Origin: Planctomycetales bacterium
GTDB taxonomy: Bacteria; Planctomycetota; Planctomycetia; Isosphaerales; Isosphaeraceae
Direction of reading: 5' to 3'
Length of the DNA stretch: 64,000 nt
NCBI GenBank assembly: GCA_027449865.1
Contig: DAIDKV010000046.1
Span: 24,126-88,125, forward strand
Each line of letters starts with the position of its first letter. The first letter of the stretch is position 1. Under the pieces are notes generated by a model, which searched no databases, had not been told where the DNA came from, and worked only from the letters and a program-made list of their open reading frames with translations. The translations under genes were made by a program, and so were the position numbers. Shown piece after piece: positions 1 to 9,658 of this stretch.

Positions 1-1
1 C

Positions 2-301
2 GAACGGTTCGGGGCCGAACGCGAGGCCGCACCCGACGAACTGCGCCGGGCCCTCTCACGAACCCGGAGACTCGGTCGCAACCCCGAAAACGGCGCCCTG
101 GCCATCCTGGCCGTCTTCCGATCGCGAGCGATGATCGCCATCCTTCAGGATTCAAGCTGCCTGACCGTCTTGACCTGGAACCAGTTTGTTCCTCGGCTCT
201 CCGAGTTTGGACGGAGCAAGCTCCCTCGCAAGTGGGGAAGAACCCTCCGCCGGCTAACAGGGGAGGAAAAGGGCACAGATCACAAGGATCTAAACCTTTG
301 A
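2..301 (+). CDS. Hypothetical protein, 3' end only
   Basis: The second reading frame is open from the window edge to a TGA at 299-301, giving the last 99 residues of a protein whose start lies outside the window. The visible part is rich in Arg and Leu, with an amphipathic stretch (about residues 1-30) and a basic C-terminal segment (SKLPRKWGR...). The codon pattern (G/C-rich third positions) fits a real gene better than the other open frame here. No family was recognised. It converges on the permease gene at 455. Confidence 0.5.
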   Translation, partial: ERFGAEREAAPDELRRALSRTRRLGRNPENGALAILAVFRSRAMIAILQDSSCLTVLTWNQFVPRLSEFGRSKLPRKWGRTLRRLTGEEKGTDHKDLNL

Positions 302-454
302 GCGCATCCCATGAAAAAACTATGCCAAAGCTGTCTAGACTAGTGAGAATAGCATTCGGAATTCCATCACCGGGATTTCAAATATTGCTCTGATGCGAGA
401 TTCTCTTGGATGATCCGAACCTCACCTCATTCTCCCAGCATTCCGTGGCGAGAG

Positions 455-3139
455 TTATTCTCCATTCACGGGCGGTGACGGAATGGACTTGGGGGCAAAA
501 CCGAGGATGACGCGGCAGGGGGCATTTTCCAGGACATACCGCGTGTTTGAGGCGAAGGCGGTTGTGTCGCCTCGTCGGTAGGCACCTCGAAGGCTCATGA
601 AGATCGCGTCGAACTTCCCTTCGACGGCGGCCCGAACGATCTCAGGGCCGGCCTCACCTCGGGCAATAAGCCGATGAACCGATCGCCCAAGTTCATTCGC
701 ACGTTCGACGGCGTGCTCGATCAGGTCCTGCGCTTTCCCCACCGGATCGATCCCGTCTTCTCGGGCCTCGGGTTCGACGACGTCGATGAGGGTCACCGAG
801 ATCGCAGGATCGAGGAAGCTAAGAACGGTCTCCAGGAAATCGGAGCTGAGCGGGCTGCCGTCGTAGGCCAGCAGGAGTCGTTCCACTCCATGCCAGCTCT
901 TGCGGAGCTCGGCCAGGATGCGGGCGGTCTCAGCAGCGATCGCGCCCGGACGGGGAATCTGGCTGCCACCGGCGATATCGAGCCGGGCATCTCGATCCTT
1001 CCCAAGAACCCGGATCGAGATCGGCTCGGGTTTCGCGCCGCCCAGATTCAACCAGTAGAGCGCCACCTGATCGAGCTGGTCTTCCGGACGGAACTTGTTG
1101 GAGGCGCCCATGACGAGTTCCTGTGCCCCGATCGCGCGGGCCGTCTGCGCGAGAGCGTAAAACGGCTCGTTGGTTGGCACGATCACTGGTTTGACCGGCT
1201 TGCCCGCGTGCTCGGCCAGGTTCACGACGGCCGTCAAGAGTTGCCGATCCTGGTCTGTGATTTGCGGCTCGAGGTCGGCCGAGCGCTGAGGGAGAACCGA
1301 GGCCGTCATCACTACAACTTCAGTCGTATCGGGATCAGTCTCGGCGAGGCATCGCTCAAGCATACCCAGGTTGTACGGGGAACGGATCGCCACCAGCTTT
1401 CGGTATGGCTTCGTCAGGCTCAACGACTCGACATTCAGGTTGTCGGCGCGCCGTTCGTTGAACTGCTCCAGGTGTTCTCGGCGTTCGGCCGCTGCGCCGG
1501 CCCGGCGCCGGCGGTGGACGTGCTCGCTCGCCCAGAAAACGGCGAAGAACCCGGCCGTAAAGAGCACGCCGGTGATTGTGGCGACCTCCTTCGTCAGTAG
1601 ATTGAAAATCGCCGAGACAGCCAGAACCACGAAGACGAGACCAATCCCAACCGGAATCTCGTAACCTTTGACGCGGATGTTGAGCGGAACCTCGAATTCT
1701 CTTGGCTCCGGACGCTTGAATCGCAAAACCAGCATCGACATCGTCATGAAGACAAAGCTCCAGACAACACCGAAGGCGTACGCCTCACCGAGGGTCAACA
1801 CGTCCCCCTGGCTGGCTATTGTGGTGATGATCTGTAGGATGACCACCAGGTTGATGAGACGTGAGCTGGTCCCATACTTCGGATGAGGTCGAAGGAACCA
1901 GTCCGGAAGGACTCCGTCCTCCGAAACCCGATTCAGCACACCATTGGAGCCAACAATCGCCGTGTTCACGGCTCCCGAAAGAATCAACGAGCCGACGACA
2001 ACCACCATGGCGTTGAGAGTCAGTCGGGCCCACTGCGGCCCTACCACGTTCATCGCCAGGCCACCGATCACATTGCCGGCATACCGGGTCACACGCTGAT
2101 CATCTGGTATGATCATCACCGCGAAGAAGCTGATCAGTGAAGTGAGCAGCATGCTGTACAAAAATACGACCATCGCGGCACGTCGGAAGTTCTTGAGTTT
2201 AGGGCTCTCCACCTCTCGATAGACCTGGGCCAATGTCTCCTCGCCGCTCATCGCCAGGATCGAGTGACCGAACGAGATCATGATGCCGACGAGGCCGATC
2301 AGACCCAGCCAGTTGCCTGAAATGGGATCGGGGCGGAGCGACTCGCCCAGGCTCGTCTCGCCGAGGAAGCCCAGGGGGTCGACCTGCTTGCCGAAGGGGT
2401 CGAGCATCGGAGTACCCGTCGGGCTTACTTTCTTCGAGAGGTCGGGTGTCAGTGGCGGGATCGCGCGCTTCTCGGGCCGGACCGCGAGAGTGACCAGGCA
2501 CCAGGCGACCATGACGACGCCGATCACTGTCGTCGCCGCCATGATCTTCAGCGCACGGTCGCTGGATTCGTGAATCCCTCGAATGTTCACCCGCCAGAAG
2601 TAGACGATCACCCCCACGGCCATGACCGCCGAGAGTGGGTTTGTGTAGGCGACGAGCCAGCTTTCAGGGCCGAGGCCAAAGAGGTCGTTGAGCAGTCCAA
2701 CGATGTATTGCCCGCCCGAGACGGCACTGATTGGACCGGTGAGAATGTAGTCGAACAGGAGCGCCGAGACCGCGATGCGGGCCAGCGTTCCCCCCATCGC
2801 CTCCTTGACAATCCGGTAGACACCGCCGCGCACGAACATGGCGCAGCTCTCGATGTACACACTTCGCACGCCGTAGCTGAAAAGCATCACGCCCAGGATG
2901 AACCAGGGAGCGGCCTTGCCGATCTGCGACTCGACGATTCCCTCGATGTAATAGACCGTGCTGGCGAGGTCACAGAGCACAATCGCCGCCGTCCGCCAGA
3001 ACGAGATGAAGGTGAACATCACGCTCGTGACGACCACCACCTGCCCAGCCGTCGGGCCTCGGCGATGAGACTTGGCAACCGGGCTGGTGGACGTGATCGG
3101 ACCTTCAGAGGCGGTCGAGCGAAGATCGCCGGCGGACAT
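455..3139 (-). CDS. APC-family permease fused to two universal stress (Usp) domains
   Basis: Inner-membrane amino-acid/polyamine-type transporter with a cytoplasmic sensor tail, 894 residues. Residues about 35-560 carry roughly 12 hydrophobic segments. After a short basic linker (HRRRRAG), two Usp-like domains follow: one starting at RKLVAIRSP, the other at RLLLAYDGSP. Neither keeps the complete ATP-loop pattern GxxGx9G(S/T), so nucleotide binding is uncertain. The ATG at 3139 leaves about 30 residues before the first membrane helix. A TTG at 3220 overlapping the upstream stop (TTGA) is an alternative that would add 27 residues and couple translation to the upstream gene. Last gene of a minus-strand set with 3217-3741 and 3758-4804. 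Transporter-Usp fusions are known; the substrate is not evident. Confidence 0.85.
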   Translation of the reverse strand: MSAGDLRSTASEGPITSTSPVAKSHRRGPTAGQVVVVTSVMFTFISFWRTAAIVLCDLASTVYYIEGIVESQIGKAAPWFILGVMLFSYGVRSVYIESCAMFVRGGVYRIVKEAMGGTLARIAVSALLFDYILTGPISAVSGGQYIVGLLNDLFGLGPESWLVAYTNPLSAVMAVGVIVYFWRVNIRGIHESSDRALKIMAATTVIGVVMVAWCLVTLAVRPEKRAIPPLTPDLSKKVSPTGTPMLDPFGKQVDPLGFLGETSLGESLRPDPISGNWLGLIGLVGIMISFGHSILAMSGEETLAQVYREVESPKLKNFRRAAMVVFLYSMLLTSLISFFAVMIIPDDQRVTRYAGNVIGGLAMNVVGPQWARLTLNAMVVVVGSLILSGAVNTAIVGSNGVLNRVSEDGVLPDWFLRPHPKYGTSSRLINLVVILQIITTIASQGDVLTLGEAYAFGVVWSFVFMTMSMLVLRFKRPEPREFEVPLNIRVKGYEIPVGIGLVFVVLAVSAIFNLLTKEVATITGVLFTAGFFAVFWASEHVHRRRRAGAAAERREHLEQFNERRADNLNVESLSLTKPYRKLVAIRSPYNLGMLERCLAETDPDTTEVVVMTASVLPQRSADLEPQITDQDRQLLTAVVNLAEHAGKPVKPVIVPTNEPFYALAQTARAIGAQELVMGASNKFRPEDQLDQVALYWLNLGGAKPEPISIRVLGKDRDARLDIAGGSQIPRPGAIAAETARILAELRKSWHGVERLLLAYDGSPLSSDFLETVLSFLDPAISVTLIDVVEPEAREDGIDPVGKAQDLIEHAVERANELGRSVHRLIARGEAGPEIVRAAVEGKFDAIFMSLRGAYRRGDTTAFASNTRYVLENAPCRVILGFAPKSIPSPPVNGE

Positions 3140-3216
3140 GTCGATGGAGTTCCCGGAGGATCGGATCGGGCCGAAGCTGGCAAGTCGATGATTACAGCGG
3201 ACGCGCCGAGTCGGCG

Positions 3217-3741
3217 TCAAGAGGCGGACGAAGCTTGGGCCGCCTCGGGCGTCCTCGACTTCGGCCGCGTCCGCCTTGTCAGTAGCCCCGCGATCCCGAT
3301 GGCACCCCCCCCAATGACGTCAGCGATCAGGTAGCCGACCTTCGAGCGCTCCTCCCAGGCAAAGGCAAACCTCGTGCTCAACCGGTCGCCCCGTACGATG
3401 GCCCATAGCCTGAGCGAGCGGTCGATGAGAGCTTCAGCGATTCGTGCGAGTCCTTCATGGGGGTTGCCGTGAGCGAAAGAAGAAGGGCCCAATCCACCGA
3501 AGGCAATTGCCGCCAGCACGCTTGTCAGCCCCGCAATCATCATCGCGATCAGGGTCCGATTGAACGTCCCGGAGTAGACCATCAACGCATAGAGTCCCAG
3601 GTCGATCGTCACCGCCGAGAGGATGACAACAGGATGGAGCAAGACGACCTCGCGATCGAACTGACGAATCAGAATCAGATTGAGCGCCGCAAGCACGCTC
3701 AGACGCATCATCGCCGAGGTCGATAGTCGGTTGAGATGCAT
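3217..3741 (-). CDS. Hypothetical small membrane protein
   Basis: Protein of 174 residues with about four hydrophobic segments: near residues 10-20, 28-50 (VVILSAVTIDLGLYALMVY), 60-85 and 145-165. A loop between helices 3 and 4 is rich in Arg (RSLRLWAIVRGDRLS). The ATG at 3741 is preceded by AGGAAAG about 9 bases upstream, so it is preferred to a longer frame reaching 3870 inside the upstream gene. It starts 16 bases after the dehydrogenase-like gene and its stop touches the permease gene, so the three probably form one operon. No family was recognised. Confidence 0.65.
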   Translation of the reverse strand: MHLNRLSTSAMMRLSVLAALNLILIRQFDREVVLLHPVVILSAVTIDLGLYALMVYSGTFNRTLIAMMIAGLTSVLAAIAFGGLGPSSFAHGNPHEGLARIAEALIDRSLRLWAIVRGDRLSTRFAFAWEERSKVGYLIADVIGGGAIGIAGLLTRRTRPKSRTPEAAQASSAS

Positions 3742-3757
3742 CAAGGAGCTTTCCTGG

Positions 3758-4804
3758 TTAAGCCTCCGACTCGGAAGATTGGAGGGGATTGTGTCGGGCG
3801 ACTCCCGCCGCGACGGCGTCGGTGAAGCTCTCGGTTGTCTCCCGACCACCCAGATCGGGGGTCCGGACACCCTGACGCAACAGCTCCAGTGTTGCGTTCT
3901 TCACCGCCTGTCCGACGGCGATTTCACCGAGCTGGTAGAGAAGGAGTGAGAGGGCCAGAAAGATGGCCGTTGGATTGGCGAGATTCTTACCGGCTATGTC
4001 GGGTGCGGTACCATGCGCCGCGTCGAAGAGTGCGACCCGAACGACTGCCGCGGCATCGAAGCCGAGATTGGCGCTGGCGCCGATCCCGAGCGAGCCGGCC
4101 AGCCCACAGGCCATGTCGGAGAGGAAGTCTCCATACTCATTGAGGACAAGCACGATCTGGAACTTCTCGGGCGCCATGATCACCTTGCCGAGCATCGCGT
4201 CGAAAAGCTCGACCGAGTGATTGACTTCTGGGAACTGGCTGGCGACTTCCTTCGTGATTTGTTCGAAGAGGCCGTCGGTGGCTCTCTGGATTGTGTACTT
4301 GGACGAGCTGGTCACGCGCTTGCCCGTCTTACGAGCCAGGTTGAAAGCGTATCGAGCAGCCTGGGTGACCGGCTGACGCTCCACGATCCGAAGGCTGACG
4401 GCACCGTCCGTACCGATCAAACGACCAGGGTCGTCGTAGGTGCCCCCGGTGGCGATCCGGACGATATCGAGATCGAGCTCACGTCGGAAGTTGGTAGGAA
4501 CGCCAGGGATCGTGTAGACCGGCCTGTGAATCACTGAGAGGTTCAATCGGCGGCGGAGGACGGCGTTGGGGCTTTCCTCAGCCGTGGTCGTCGGATGTTT
4601 GAGGGCGACCCGAGCCGCGTGAATGGCCTCGACCGCCTCATCGTAAAGGAGCTTTCCACGCGTCCGACGGTTTTCCAGACTGATGTCGACCGGGATAAAC
4701 TCGAGACGAACGGGCAGGGCCTCGGCCAGTCGATGGACGGCCCTCGAAAGCTCCGCTCCGATGCCGTCTCCCAGGAGCTCGACGACGGGATAAGTTGGGC
4801 GCAT
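3758..4804 (-). CDS. Isocitrate/isopropylmalate dehydrogenase-family protein (divergent)
   Basis: NAD(P)-dependent decarboxylating dehydrogenase fold, 348 residues, close to the usual length for isopropylmalate or NAD-isocitrate dehydrogenases. The N-terminal GDGIG, the metal/substrate segment NEYGDFLSDMACGLAGSLG and the nucleotide segment HGTAPDIAGKNLANPTA are well kept. The substrate loop that is normally RENTEG/RESTEG reads RIATGGTYDDP, and the usual catalytic Lys context HKAN reads SKYT. The substrate may therefore differ from isocitrate, or activity may be reduced. It heads the minus-strand set with a membrane protein and a permease-Usp fusion, and is divergent from 5050. Family assignment is firm, substrate is not. 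Confidence 0.85.
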   Translation of the reverse strand: MRPTYPVVELLGDGIGAELSRAVHRLAEALPVRLEFIPVDISLENRRTRGKLLYDEAVEAIHAARVALKHPTTTAEESPNAVLRRRLNLSVIHRPVYTIPGVPTNFRRELDLDIVRIATGGTYDDPGRLIGTDGAVSLRIVERQPVTQAARYAFNLARKTGKRVTSSSKYTIQRATDGLFEQITKEVASQFPEVNHSVELFDAMLGKVIMAPEKFQIVLVLNEYGDFLSDMACGLAGSLGIGASANLGFDAAAVVRVALFDAAHGTAPDIAGKNLANPTAIFLALSLLLYQLGEIAVGQAVKNATLELLRQGVRTPDLGGRETTESFTDAVAAGVARHNPLQSSESEA

Positions 4805-4918
4805 TCCTGTCCGAGTCTCCTGAATAGTTCGGGGAAGAGGAGATTACCGCCGATTGTAAGGGTGGGCCGCAAAGTCGTCAAACCCGTCGCGGCGCAACGG
4901 GATCCGGCGGCCGATCCC

Positions 4919-4947
4919 TGGCAAACCTTCTGTCCAGGGGGTATATT
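4919..4947 (+). promoter_or_regulatory. Possible promoter for the 5050 gene
   Basis: TATATT at 4942-4947 with a weak -35 (TGGCAA, 4919-4924) at 17-base spacing, about 100 bases before the ATG at 5050, in the divergent gap 4805-5049. Good -10, poor -35. Nothing else was recognised in this gap. Confidence 0.35.
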
Positions 4948-5049
4948 ACGAACAGGATTGGCCCGTGCTCTGGGCCTCGTCTCCTCGACGGGCCGACCGT
5001 CCGGGCGCCGGCCCGCCACATGCCGATCGATTGACACGGGAGAGGTCTG

Positions 5050-5577
5050 ATGTCCACCGCGGGCAAGGTCCTTGTCGTCCTGGTAATGCTTGTCTCCATC
5101 GGCTGCCTGATCCTGGCCGGTGGTGTCGCCCAGCTCCATTACAACGCCAACCAGCGGCTCCAGAAGCTGGACGCCGATCTGGAGAAGGCCCAGGCGGGGA
5201 TCGACACGACGCGTGCGGAGATCGCCCAGACCCGCGATCTGACCAACATCATGCAGGAGAAGCTCGATCGAGAGATTGCGTCTCTCCGTTCGCAGCAGAC
5301 CGACCTGGAACGGACGCGGTCACAGGTCACCGACATGCTCGCCCGCCTCCAGGCTGATCTCAAGACCGTCAACGAAACTATCGCCTCGGCCCGGGAGTCG
5401 CATCAGGTTCGGATCGCCGAGTTCGATGCTGATACCGCGGCGATGGACGATCTCCGGCGTCGCGTCAACGAACTCAAGGCGACGAACTCCGAGATGACCG
5501 CCCGGCTCCAGTCGCTCCGGGACCAGTTCCAGAAGTCGTATCACGATAGCCTCGAGAGGATCGGCTCGCATCGTTGA
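5050..5577 (+). CDS. Membrane-anchored coiled-coil protein
   Basis: Protein of 175 residues. An N-terminal hydrophobic segment (residues about 5-28, KVLVVLVMLVSIGCLILAGGVA) acts as a signal anchor, and the rest is almost entirely charged heptad-like sequence predicted to be a long coiled coil. No catalytic motif is seen. The ATG follows GAGAGG by four bases. The next gene (lipid kinase-like) begins 25 bases later, so they are probably co-transcribed. A structural or scaffolding role in the envelope is an inference from the architecture only. Confidence 0.75.
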   Translation: MSTAGKVLVVLVMLVSIGCLILAGGVAQLHYNANQRLQKLDADLEKAQAGIDTTRAEIAQTRDLTNIMQEKLDREIASLRSQQTDLERTRSQVTDMLARLQADLKTVNETIASARESHQVRIAEFDADTAAMDDLRRRVNELKATNSEMTARLQSLRDQFQKSYHDSLERIGSHR

Positions 5578-5602
5578 GTGACCGCCGGGAAAGGGCTTCG
5601 CG

Positions 5603-6688
5603 TTGATCGATGACCGAGAGGCGAGCGAGAAGAGCGAATCGGCTCCTCACGAGCATGCCGACCGGATGACCGGCTCCGGTCCTTCCTCTTCGGGTGCGAC
5701 GTCGTGGGTTGGCATCATCGCCAATCGCAATTCGGGAGCCGGACGCGGACGACGACTGGTCGACCAATTGGTCTCAGAGCTTCGGCGACAGGGGCTTGCA
5801 TCCGAGGTGGCCTGGACACCCCAGGCCCGAGCCTTGCTCGTCGAGCGGGCGCGTGCTCGGAACGATTGTCGATGCCTGATCGCCGTCGGGGGAGACGGAA
5901 CAGTCTCGGCCCTCCTCAACGAGCATCCAGGCGTACCCATAACCGTTATGCCGGCCGGGACCGAGAACCTTGTCGCCCGGCATTTCGGGCTAAGACGCGA
6001 CCCACACGGCCTGGCCAGGTTGATCTCGGCCGGCCGTTCGGTCCCGGTCGATCTCGCCGAGGTCGCGGGGCGGCGTTTCCTTCTGATGGCCGGATTCGGG
6101 TTCGATGCCGATGTCGTTACCCGGCACCATCGAGGCCGAATTTCTCGTTCCGGAAGGATGGGGACCACAAGCCGTATGGCTTATGTCTGGCCCATCCTCC
6201 GCGCCAGCTTCACCTACCGTTTCCCTGTGATTACCGTCCGCATCCTCGATCTCGGCAGCGAAGAGACTCTTCGAGGGACGACCGTCTTCCTTTTCAATCT
6301 TCCCCGATATGCCCTTGGTCTGCCGTTCGTTCCCATCGCCCGAGACGATGACGGGTGGCTTGACCTGATTGTTTTCCGCCATGCGGGGCCGGTGAGGGCT
6401 TTCTATTATCTTTGCAAGGTCTTCCTTGGCGTTCATTTGACCGATCCGAGCGTCTACCATCGACGAGTCCGGAAAGTTGTCATCACCTCTCGATCGAGGA
6501 TCCCGGTCCAGCTTGATGGCGACCCCGCCGGCACGGTAGTCCCCACACTTCGTGCCAGAGATCCGGGAGTCGTTTGCCACGACGTCGAGGACGGAGGAAC
6601 ATTACTCCATCGTGAGGAATGGGTCGTCGAGATTCTCCCCTCCTCACTCTCGATGTTGGTACCGCCCAGACACCAGAGGTCAGAGTAA
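5603..6688 (+). CDS. Diacylglycerol kinase / YegS-like lipid kinase family protein
   Basis: Phosphorylates a lipid or sphingoid-type substrate from ATP, by family. The catalytic domain begins at VGIIANRNSGAGRGR (about residue 35), with the nucleotide motif GGDGTVSALLN and the loop MPAGTENLVARHFG in the expected order. The C-terminal beta-sandwich domain follows (about residues 150-345). The TTG at 5603 has AAAGGG about 8 bases upstream; an ATG at 5666 is an alternative that still keeps the whole catalytic domain. It lies in tandem with the coiled-coil gene and 107 bases before kdsA, which could link it to envelope lipid metabolism (inference). Confidence 0.85.
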   Translation: MIDDREASEKSESAPHEHADRMTGSGPSSSGATSWVGIIANRNSGAGRGRRLVDQLVSELRRQGLASEVAWTPQARALLVERARARNDCRCLIAVGGDGTVSALLNEHPGVPITVMPAGTENLVARHFGLRRDPHGLARLISAGRSVPVDLAEVAGRRFLLMAGFGFDADVVTRHHRGRISRSGRMGTTSRMAYVWPILRASFTYRFPVITVRILDLGSEETLRGTTVFLFNLPRYALGLPFVPIARDDDGWLDLIVFRHAGPVRAFYYLCKVFLGVHLTDPSVYHRRVRKVVITSRSRIPVQLDGDPAGTVVPTLRARDPGVVCHDVEDGGTLLHREEWVVEILPSSLSMLVPPRHQRSE

Positions 6689-6795
6689 GTCGGAACGCCA
6701 GCACGCGACGGTGTTTGTTCTGTGCTCGCCAACTCTGCATCAGGATGATAGGATTGGCCCAGGATCGAATGGGATCGCGCGAAAGGAGTCGTTGA

Positions 6796-7626
6796 ATGGG
6801 CACGCCTAATCCTGTGGTGATTGGCTCGGCTCGTGTCGGTAACGAGGGACCGCTGGCGCTGATCGCCGGCCCCTGCGTGATGGAACCAGGCGGTCTTACG
6901 CTCCGGATCGCTACAAGGCTCGCCGAGATCTGCGGTAAGCGCGGAATCCCATTAATCTTCAAAGCGTCGTTCGACAAGGCCAACCGGACTTCGGGTTCGA
7001 GCTTTCGCGGGCCGGGTGTCGAGGAAGGGCTACGTACCTTTGAGAAGGTCAAGGCCGAGACCGGCTTGCCAGTGACAACCGACATCCATGAGACGATTCA
7101 GGCGGCCCCGATCGCCGAGGTGGTCGATCTGCTCCAGATTCCCGCATTCCTCGCCCGGCAGACCGACCTGCTCGAGGCTGCCGCAGCGACCGGACGACCA
7201 GTGAACGTGAAGAAAGGCCAGTTTCTCGCTCCCTGGGACATGCAACACGTCGTCAAGAAGCTGAACGCCGCGGGTGCCTCCGGCGTTCTGCTGACGGAGC
7301 GAGGGACCACATTTGGATATGGTCGGCTGGTCAACGACTTTCGATCGATCCCTCAGATGAAGGAGACCGGGGCGCCGGTCGTCTTTGATGCCACGCATTC
7401 GGTGCAACTCCCCGGTGGCGGTCCTGACGGTGCTGCGTCTTCGGGGCAACGTGAGATGATCCCCACTCTCACTCGGGCCGCTGTGGCCGCGGGTTGCGAT
7501 GCTCTCTTCCTTGAGGTCCACCCGGAACCCGATCGGGCTCTCTCCGACGGGCCCAACTCGCTCCCGCTTGACGACCTACCTGCTTTGATGGATCTCTGTC
7601 TCCGAATCCGCGAGGCCATCGCCTGA
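6796..7626 (+). CDS. kdsA: 3-deoxy-8-phosphooctulonate synthase (KDO-8-P synthase)
   Basis: Condenses phosphoenolpyruvate with arabinose 5-phosphate to KDO-8-phosphate, the precursor of the inner-core sugar of lipopolysaccharide; cytoplasmic. At 276 residues it has the family length. Recognisable segments are [11 protein letters not shown] near the start, [12 protein letters not shown] (PEP/A5P binding), [37 protein letters not shown] and the late [13 protein letters not shown]. Because LPGG and DATHS are kept, it is KDO-8-P synthase rather than DAHP synthase. The ATG is 8 bases after AAGGAG. Its presence supports a Gram-negative-type outer membrane. Confidence 0.96.
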   Translation: MGTPNPVVIGSARVGNEGPLALIAGPCVMEPGGLTLRIATRLAEICGKRGIPLIFKASFDKANRTSGSSFRGPGVEEGLRTFEKVKAETGLPVTTDIHETIQAAPIAEVVDLLQIPAFLARQTDLLEAAAATGRPVNVKKGQFLAPWDMQHVVKKLNAAGASGVLLTERGTTFGYGRLVNDFRSIPQMKETGAPVVFDATHSVQLPGGGPDGAASSGQREMIPTLTRAAVAAGCDALFLEVHPEPDRALSDGPNSLPLDDLPALMDLCLRIREAIA

Positions 7627-7853
7627 TCGGTCGATAAAGGCTCGGCTCGACGAACCTTCCGGCAATCCCGATCGTATGGCGGAAAGAGGGGGCCGATCGC
7701 TCGGTAGGACTCGCCGCGCGCCCCGACTTTTTCGCACAATGGAACGGGAGCAGGCGTGGCGACCTCCTCGCCCGACCGGCCTGCGTCGATGGTCGCCGCC
7801 CGACGGGGGGATTCTGCCTCGACGCCTCTCACCTTGGATCAGGAGTACCGGGC

Positions 7854-9581
7854 TTGAATCGTCGTCTTCGAATCTGGTTCTGGAGTGGGCTTGGAGTGGC
7901 CGGTTTCAGTCTGGCCGCGGCCACCGGTTGCGACTACTCTGTCCCCGATAACGATATTGTTCAGAAAGGCCGGACCTTTCTGGGGCCGATCCCAGGCTCC
8001 AGGGGCCGAGACCGCGACGGAGCGGTCAGCAGCATCTCGGCAAGAACTGCCGAGGAGCGGAAGGCGATCCTCGACAGCTCGATCAGCCTGATCGAACGTG
8101 CCTCGATCAAGCCCGGCGGCGACAACTACAAGCTTGCCGTCAACAAGTTGAATCAATACTTCGACGAGGGCACTCCCGAGAAGCTGTATCAGCTCGATGC
8201 GCCGGCGCGCGATTATCTTGTCGCCCAGCTTGGAAGCTCCGCAGTTCCCCCGTTTCAGTCCAGGGAATGGAACGACCGCGACACACGTCATATCGAAGAT
8301 TGCATGATGTATTCGAAGATCGCCGCCCGGGTCGCTGGGTCCGGCGACGACCTGGCGCGAGTTCGAAGGCTATTTGACTGGATCATCCGACAGGTTCAAC
8401 TGGTCCCAGCCGGGTCATTCGGGGGTGGTCGGCGCGGGCCGGCGTTCGCCCGGCCATACGACGTCCTGATGCGCGGAATGGCAACCGAGTCAGAAGGCTC
8501 GGCCTGGGCGGAGCGGGCCTGGATCTTCATGGCCTTCTGCCGGCAACTCGACATCGACGCGGGCCTGCTGACTTTCACTCGTGCGACAGGTGGTGACACG
8601 GTGGTTTCCCGCGAGGAGCCGCAGCCTGGATCGATCCGACCTCAAAAACCCCGGATCGTCTGGCTCGTCGCGGTTCTGATTGACGACCGAGCCTACCTGT
8701 TTGATACGCGGCTGGGTCTCGAAGTGCCCGGGCCCGAGGGCCGGGGCATCTCCACTCTCGACGATGTCCTGACCGATCCGACAATCCTTGAACGGATGAA
8801 CATCCCGGGTCTCGCCCCGTACGTTGCCAGTCGAGCGACACTACTCAACAGTCCGACGAAAATTGGGGTGCTGATCGACTCCAGTCCCGGCTACTTCGCG
8901 CCGAAGATGAGGCTTCTCCAGCGGGAGCTTTCCGGCAAGTATCGGACGGTCCTTTTCAGCGATCCGGCCGTCCAGCGCGACCATTTTGCCCGGGTTCTCG
9001 GTCCAAGGCTCGGCTCGGTTTCGCTCTGGGAGATCCCGCTCCAGGTGCAGGTCCGCCTTTTCAACGACGCCGAGTTTGTCCAGGCGATCCAGTATTCGCT
9101 TTTCTGGTTCCGACCCGAGTATCCGCTCATCTATGCAAGGGTGAAACAGCTTCGTGGCGAGATGCCAGAAGCGATCAGCGAATACGTCGCATTTCGCAAG
9201 GGGGAGAATGTCCCGCTTGCGATCCATCAAAAGGGTGTCTCAAAAGAGAAGCAGCAGACGATCCCGAAGGACGTACAGGCCGGACTCGACGTTTACGCCA
9301 GTTACTACCTGGGCCTGGCCCACCTCGAGAATAACAATCTCGACCGTGCTGCGGAAATGTTCCGGCAGGTCGTCAGTTCCGTACCGCCACCGAGCGGAAA
9401 GCGGCAACCTTACTATTATATGTTTCAGTGGGGTGCCAATGCGAATCTTGCGCGGATTGAGGAGGCCCGGCGAAATCCCGGGGCGGCGATCGATTACTAC
9501 TCCCAACCCGATCCTACACCACAGGGTGTAGGCAATCACCTTCGGGCCCGAGAGTTGATCTGGATCGACCCTACGCACTGA
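7854..9581 (+). CDS. Putative lipoprotein with transglutaminase-like and TPR-like regions
   Basis: Exported protein of 575 residues. The N-terminus has a hydrophobic stretch ending in AAATGC, a plausible lipobox with Cys26 as the lipidation site. Residues about 160-240 (DLARVRRLFDWIIRQV ... SAWAERAWIFMAFCRQLDIDAGLL) resemble a transglutaminase-like core, but a full Cys-His-Asp triad was not identified. Residues about 480-515 (YYLGLAHLENNNLDRAAEMFRQV) form a TPR-like pair of helices. The TTG start is supported by AGGAG nine bases upstream. A strong hairpin follows the stop. Substrate and partner are unknown. Confidence 0.7.
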   Translation: MNRRLRIWFWSGLGVAGFSLAAATGCDYSVPDNDIVQKGRTFLGPIPGSRGRDRDGAVSSISARTAEERKAILDSSISLIERASIKPGGDNYKLAVNKLNQYFDEGTPEKLYQLDAPARDYLVAQLGSSAVPPFQSREWNDRDTRHIEDCMMYSKIAARVAGSGDDLARVRRLFDWIIRQVQLVPAGSFGGGRRGPAFARPYDVLMRGMATESEGSAWAERAWIFMAFCRQLDIDAGLLTFTRATGGDTVVSREEPQPGSIRPQKPRIVWLVAVLIDDRAYLFDTRLGLEVPGPEGRGISTLDDVLTDPTILERMNIPGLAPYVASRATLLNSPTKIGVLIDSSPGYFAPKMRLLQRELSGKYRTVLFSDPAVQRDHFARVLGPRLGSVSLWEIPLQVQVRLFNDAEFVQAIQYSLFWFRPEYPLIYARVKQLRGEMPEAISEYVAFRKGENVPLAIHQKGVSKEKQQTIPKDVQAGLDVYASYYLGLAHLENNNLDRAAEMFRQVVSSVPPPSGKRQPYYYMFQWGANANLARIEEARRNPGAAIDYYSQPDPTPQGVGNHLRARELIWIDPTH

Positions 9582-9591
9582 CTTCAAAGAA

Positions 9592-9630
9592 ACGGGGCAC
9601 GACGCCACTTTCCATGGCGACGTGCCCCGT
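9592..9630. terminator. Bidirectional terminator hairpin
   Basis: A 16-base inverted repeat with one mismatch: ACGGGGCACGACGCCA at 9592-9607 against TGGCGACGTGCCCCGT at 9615-9630, with loop CTTTCCA. It sits in the 77-base gap between two convergent genes (lipoprotein and csrA). No long T run is seen on either side, so termination efficiency is a guess. Confidence 0.65.
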
Positions 9631-9658
9631 ACGTGTGGACCGATGCAGTACGACAGGA

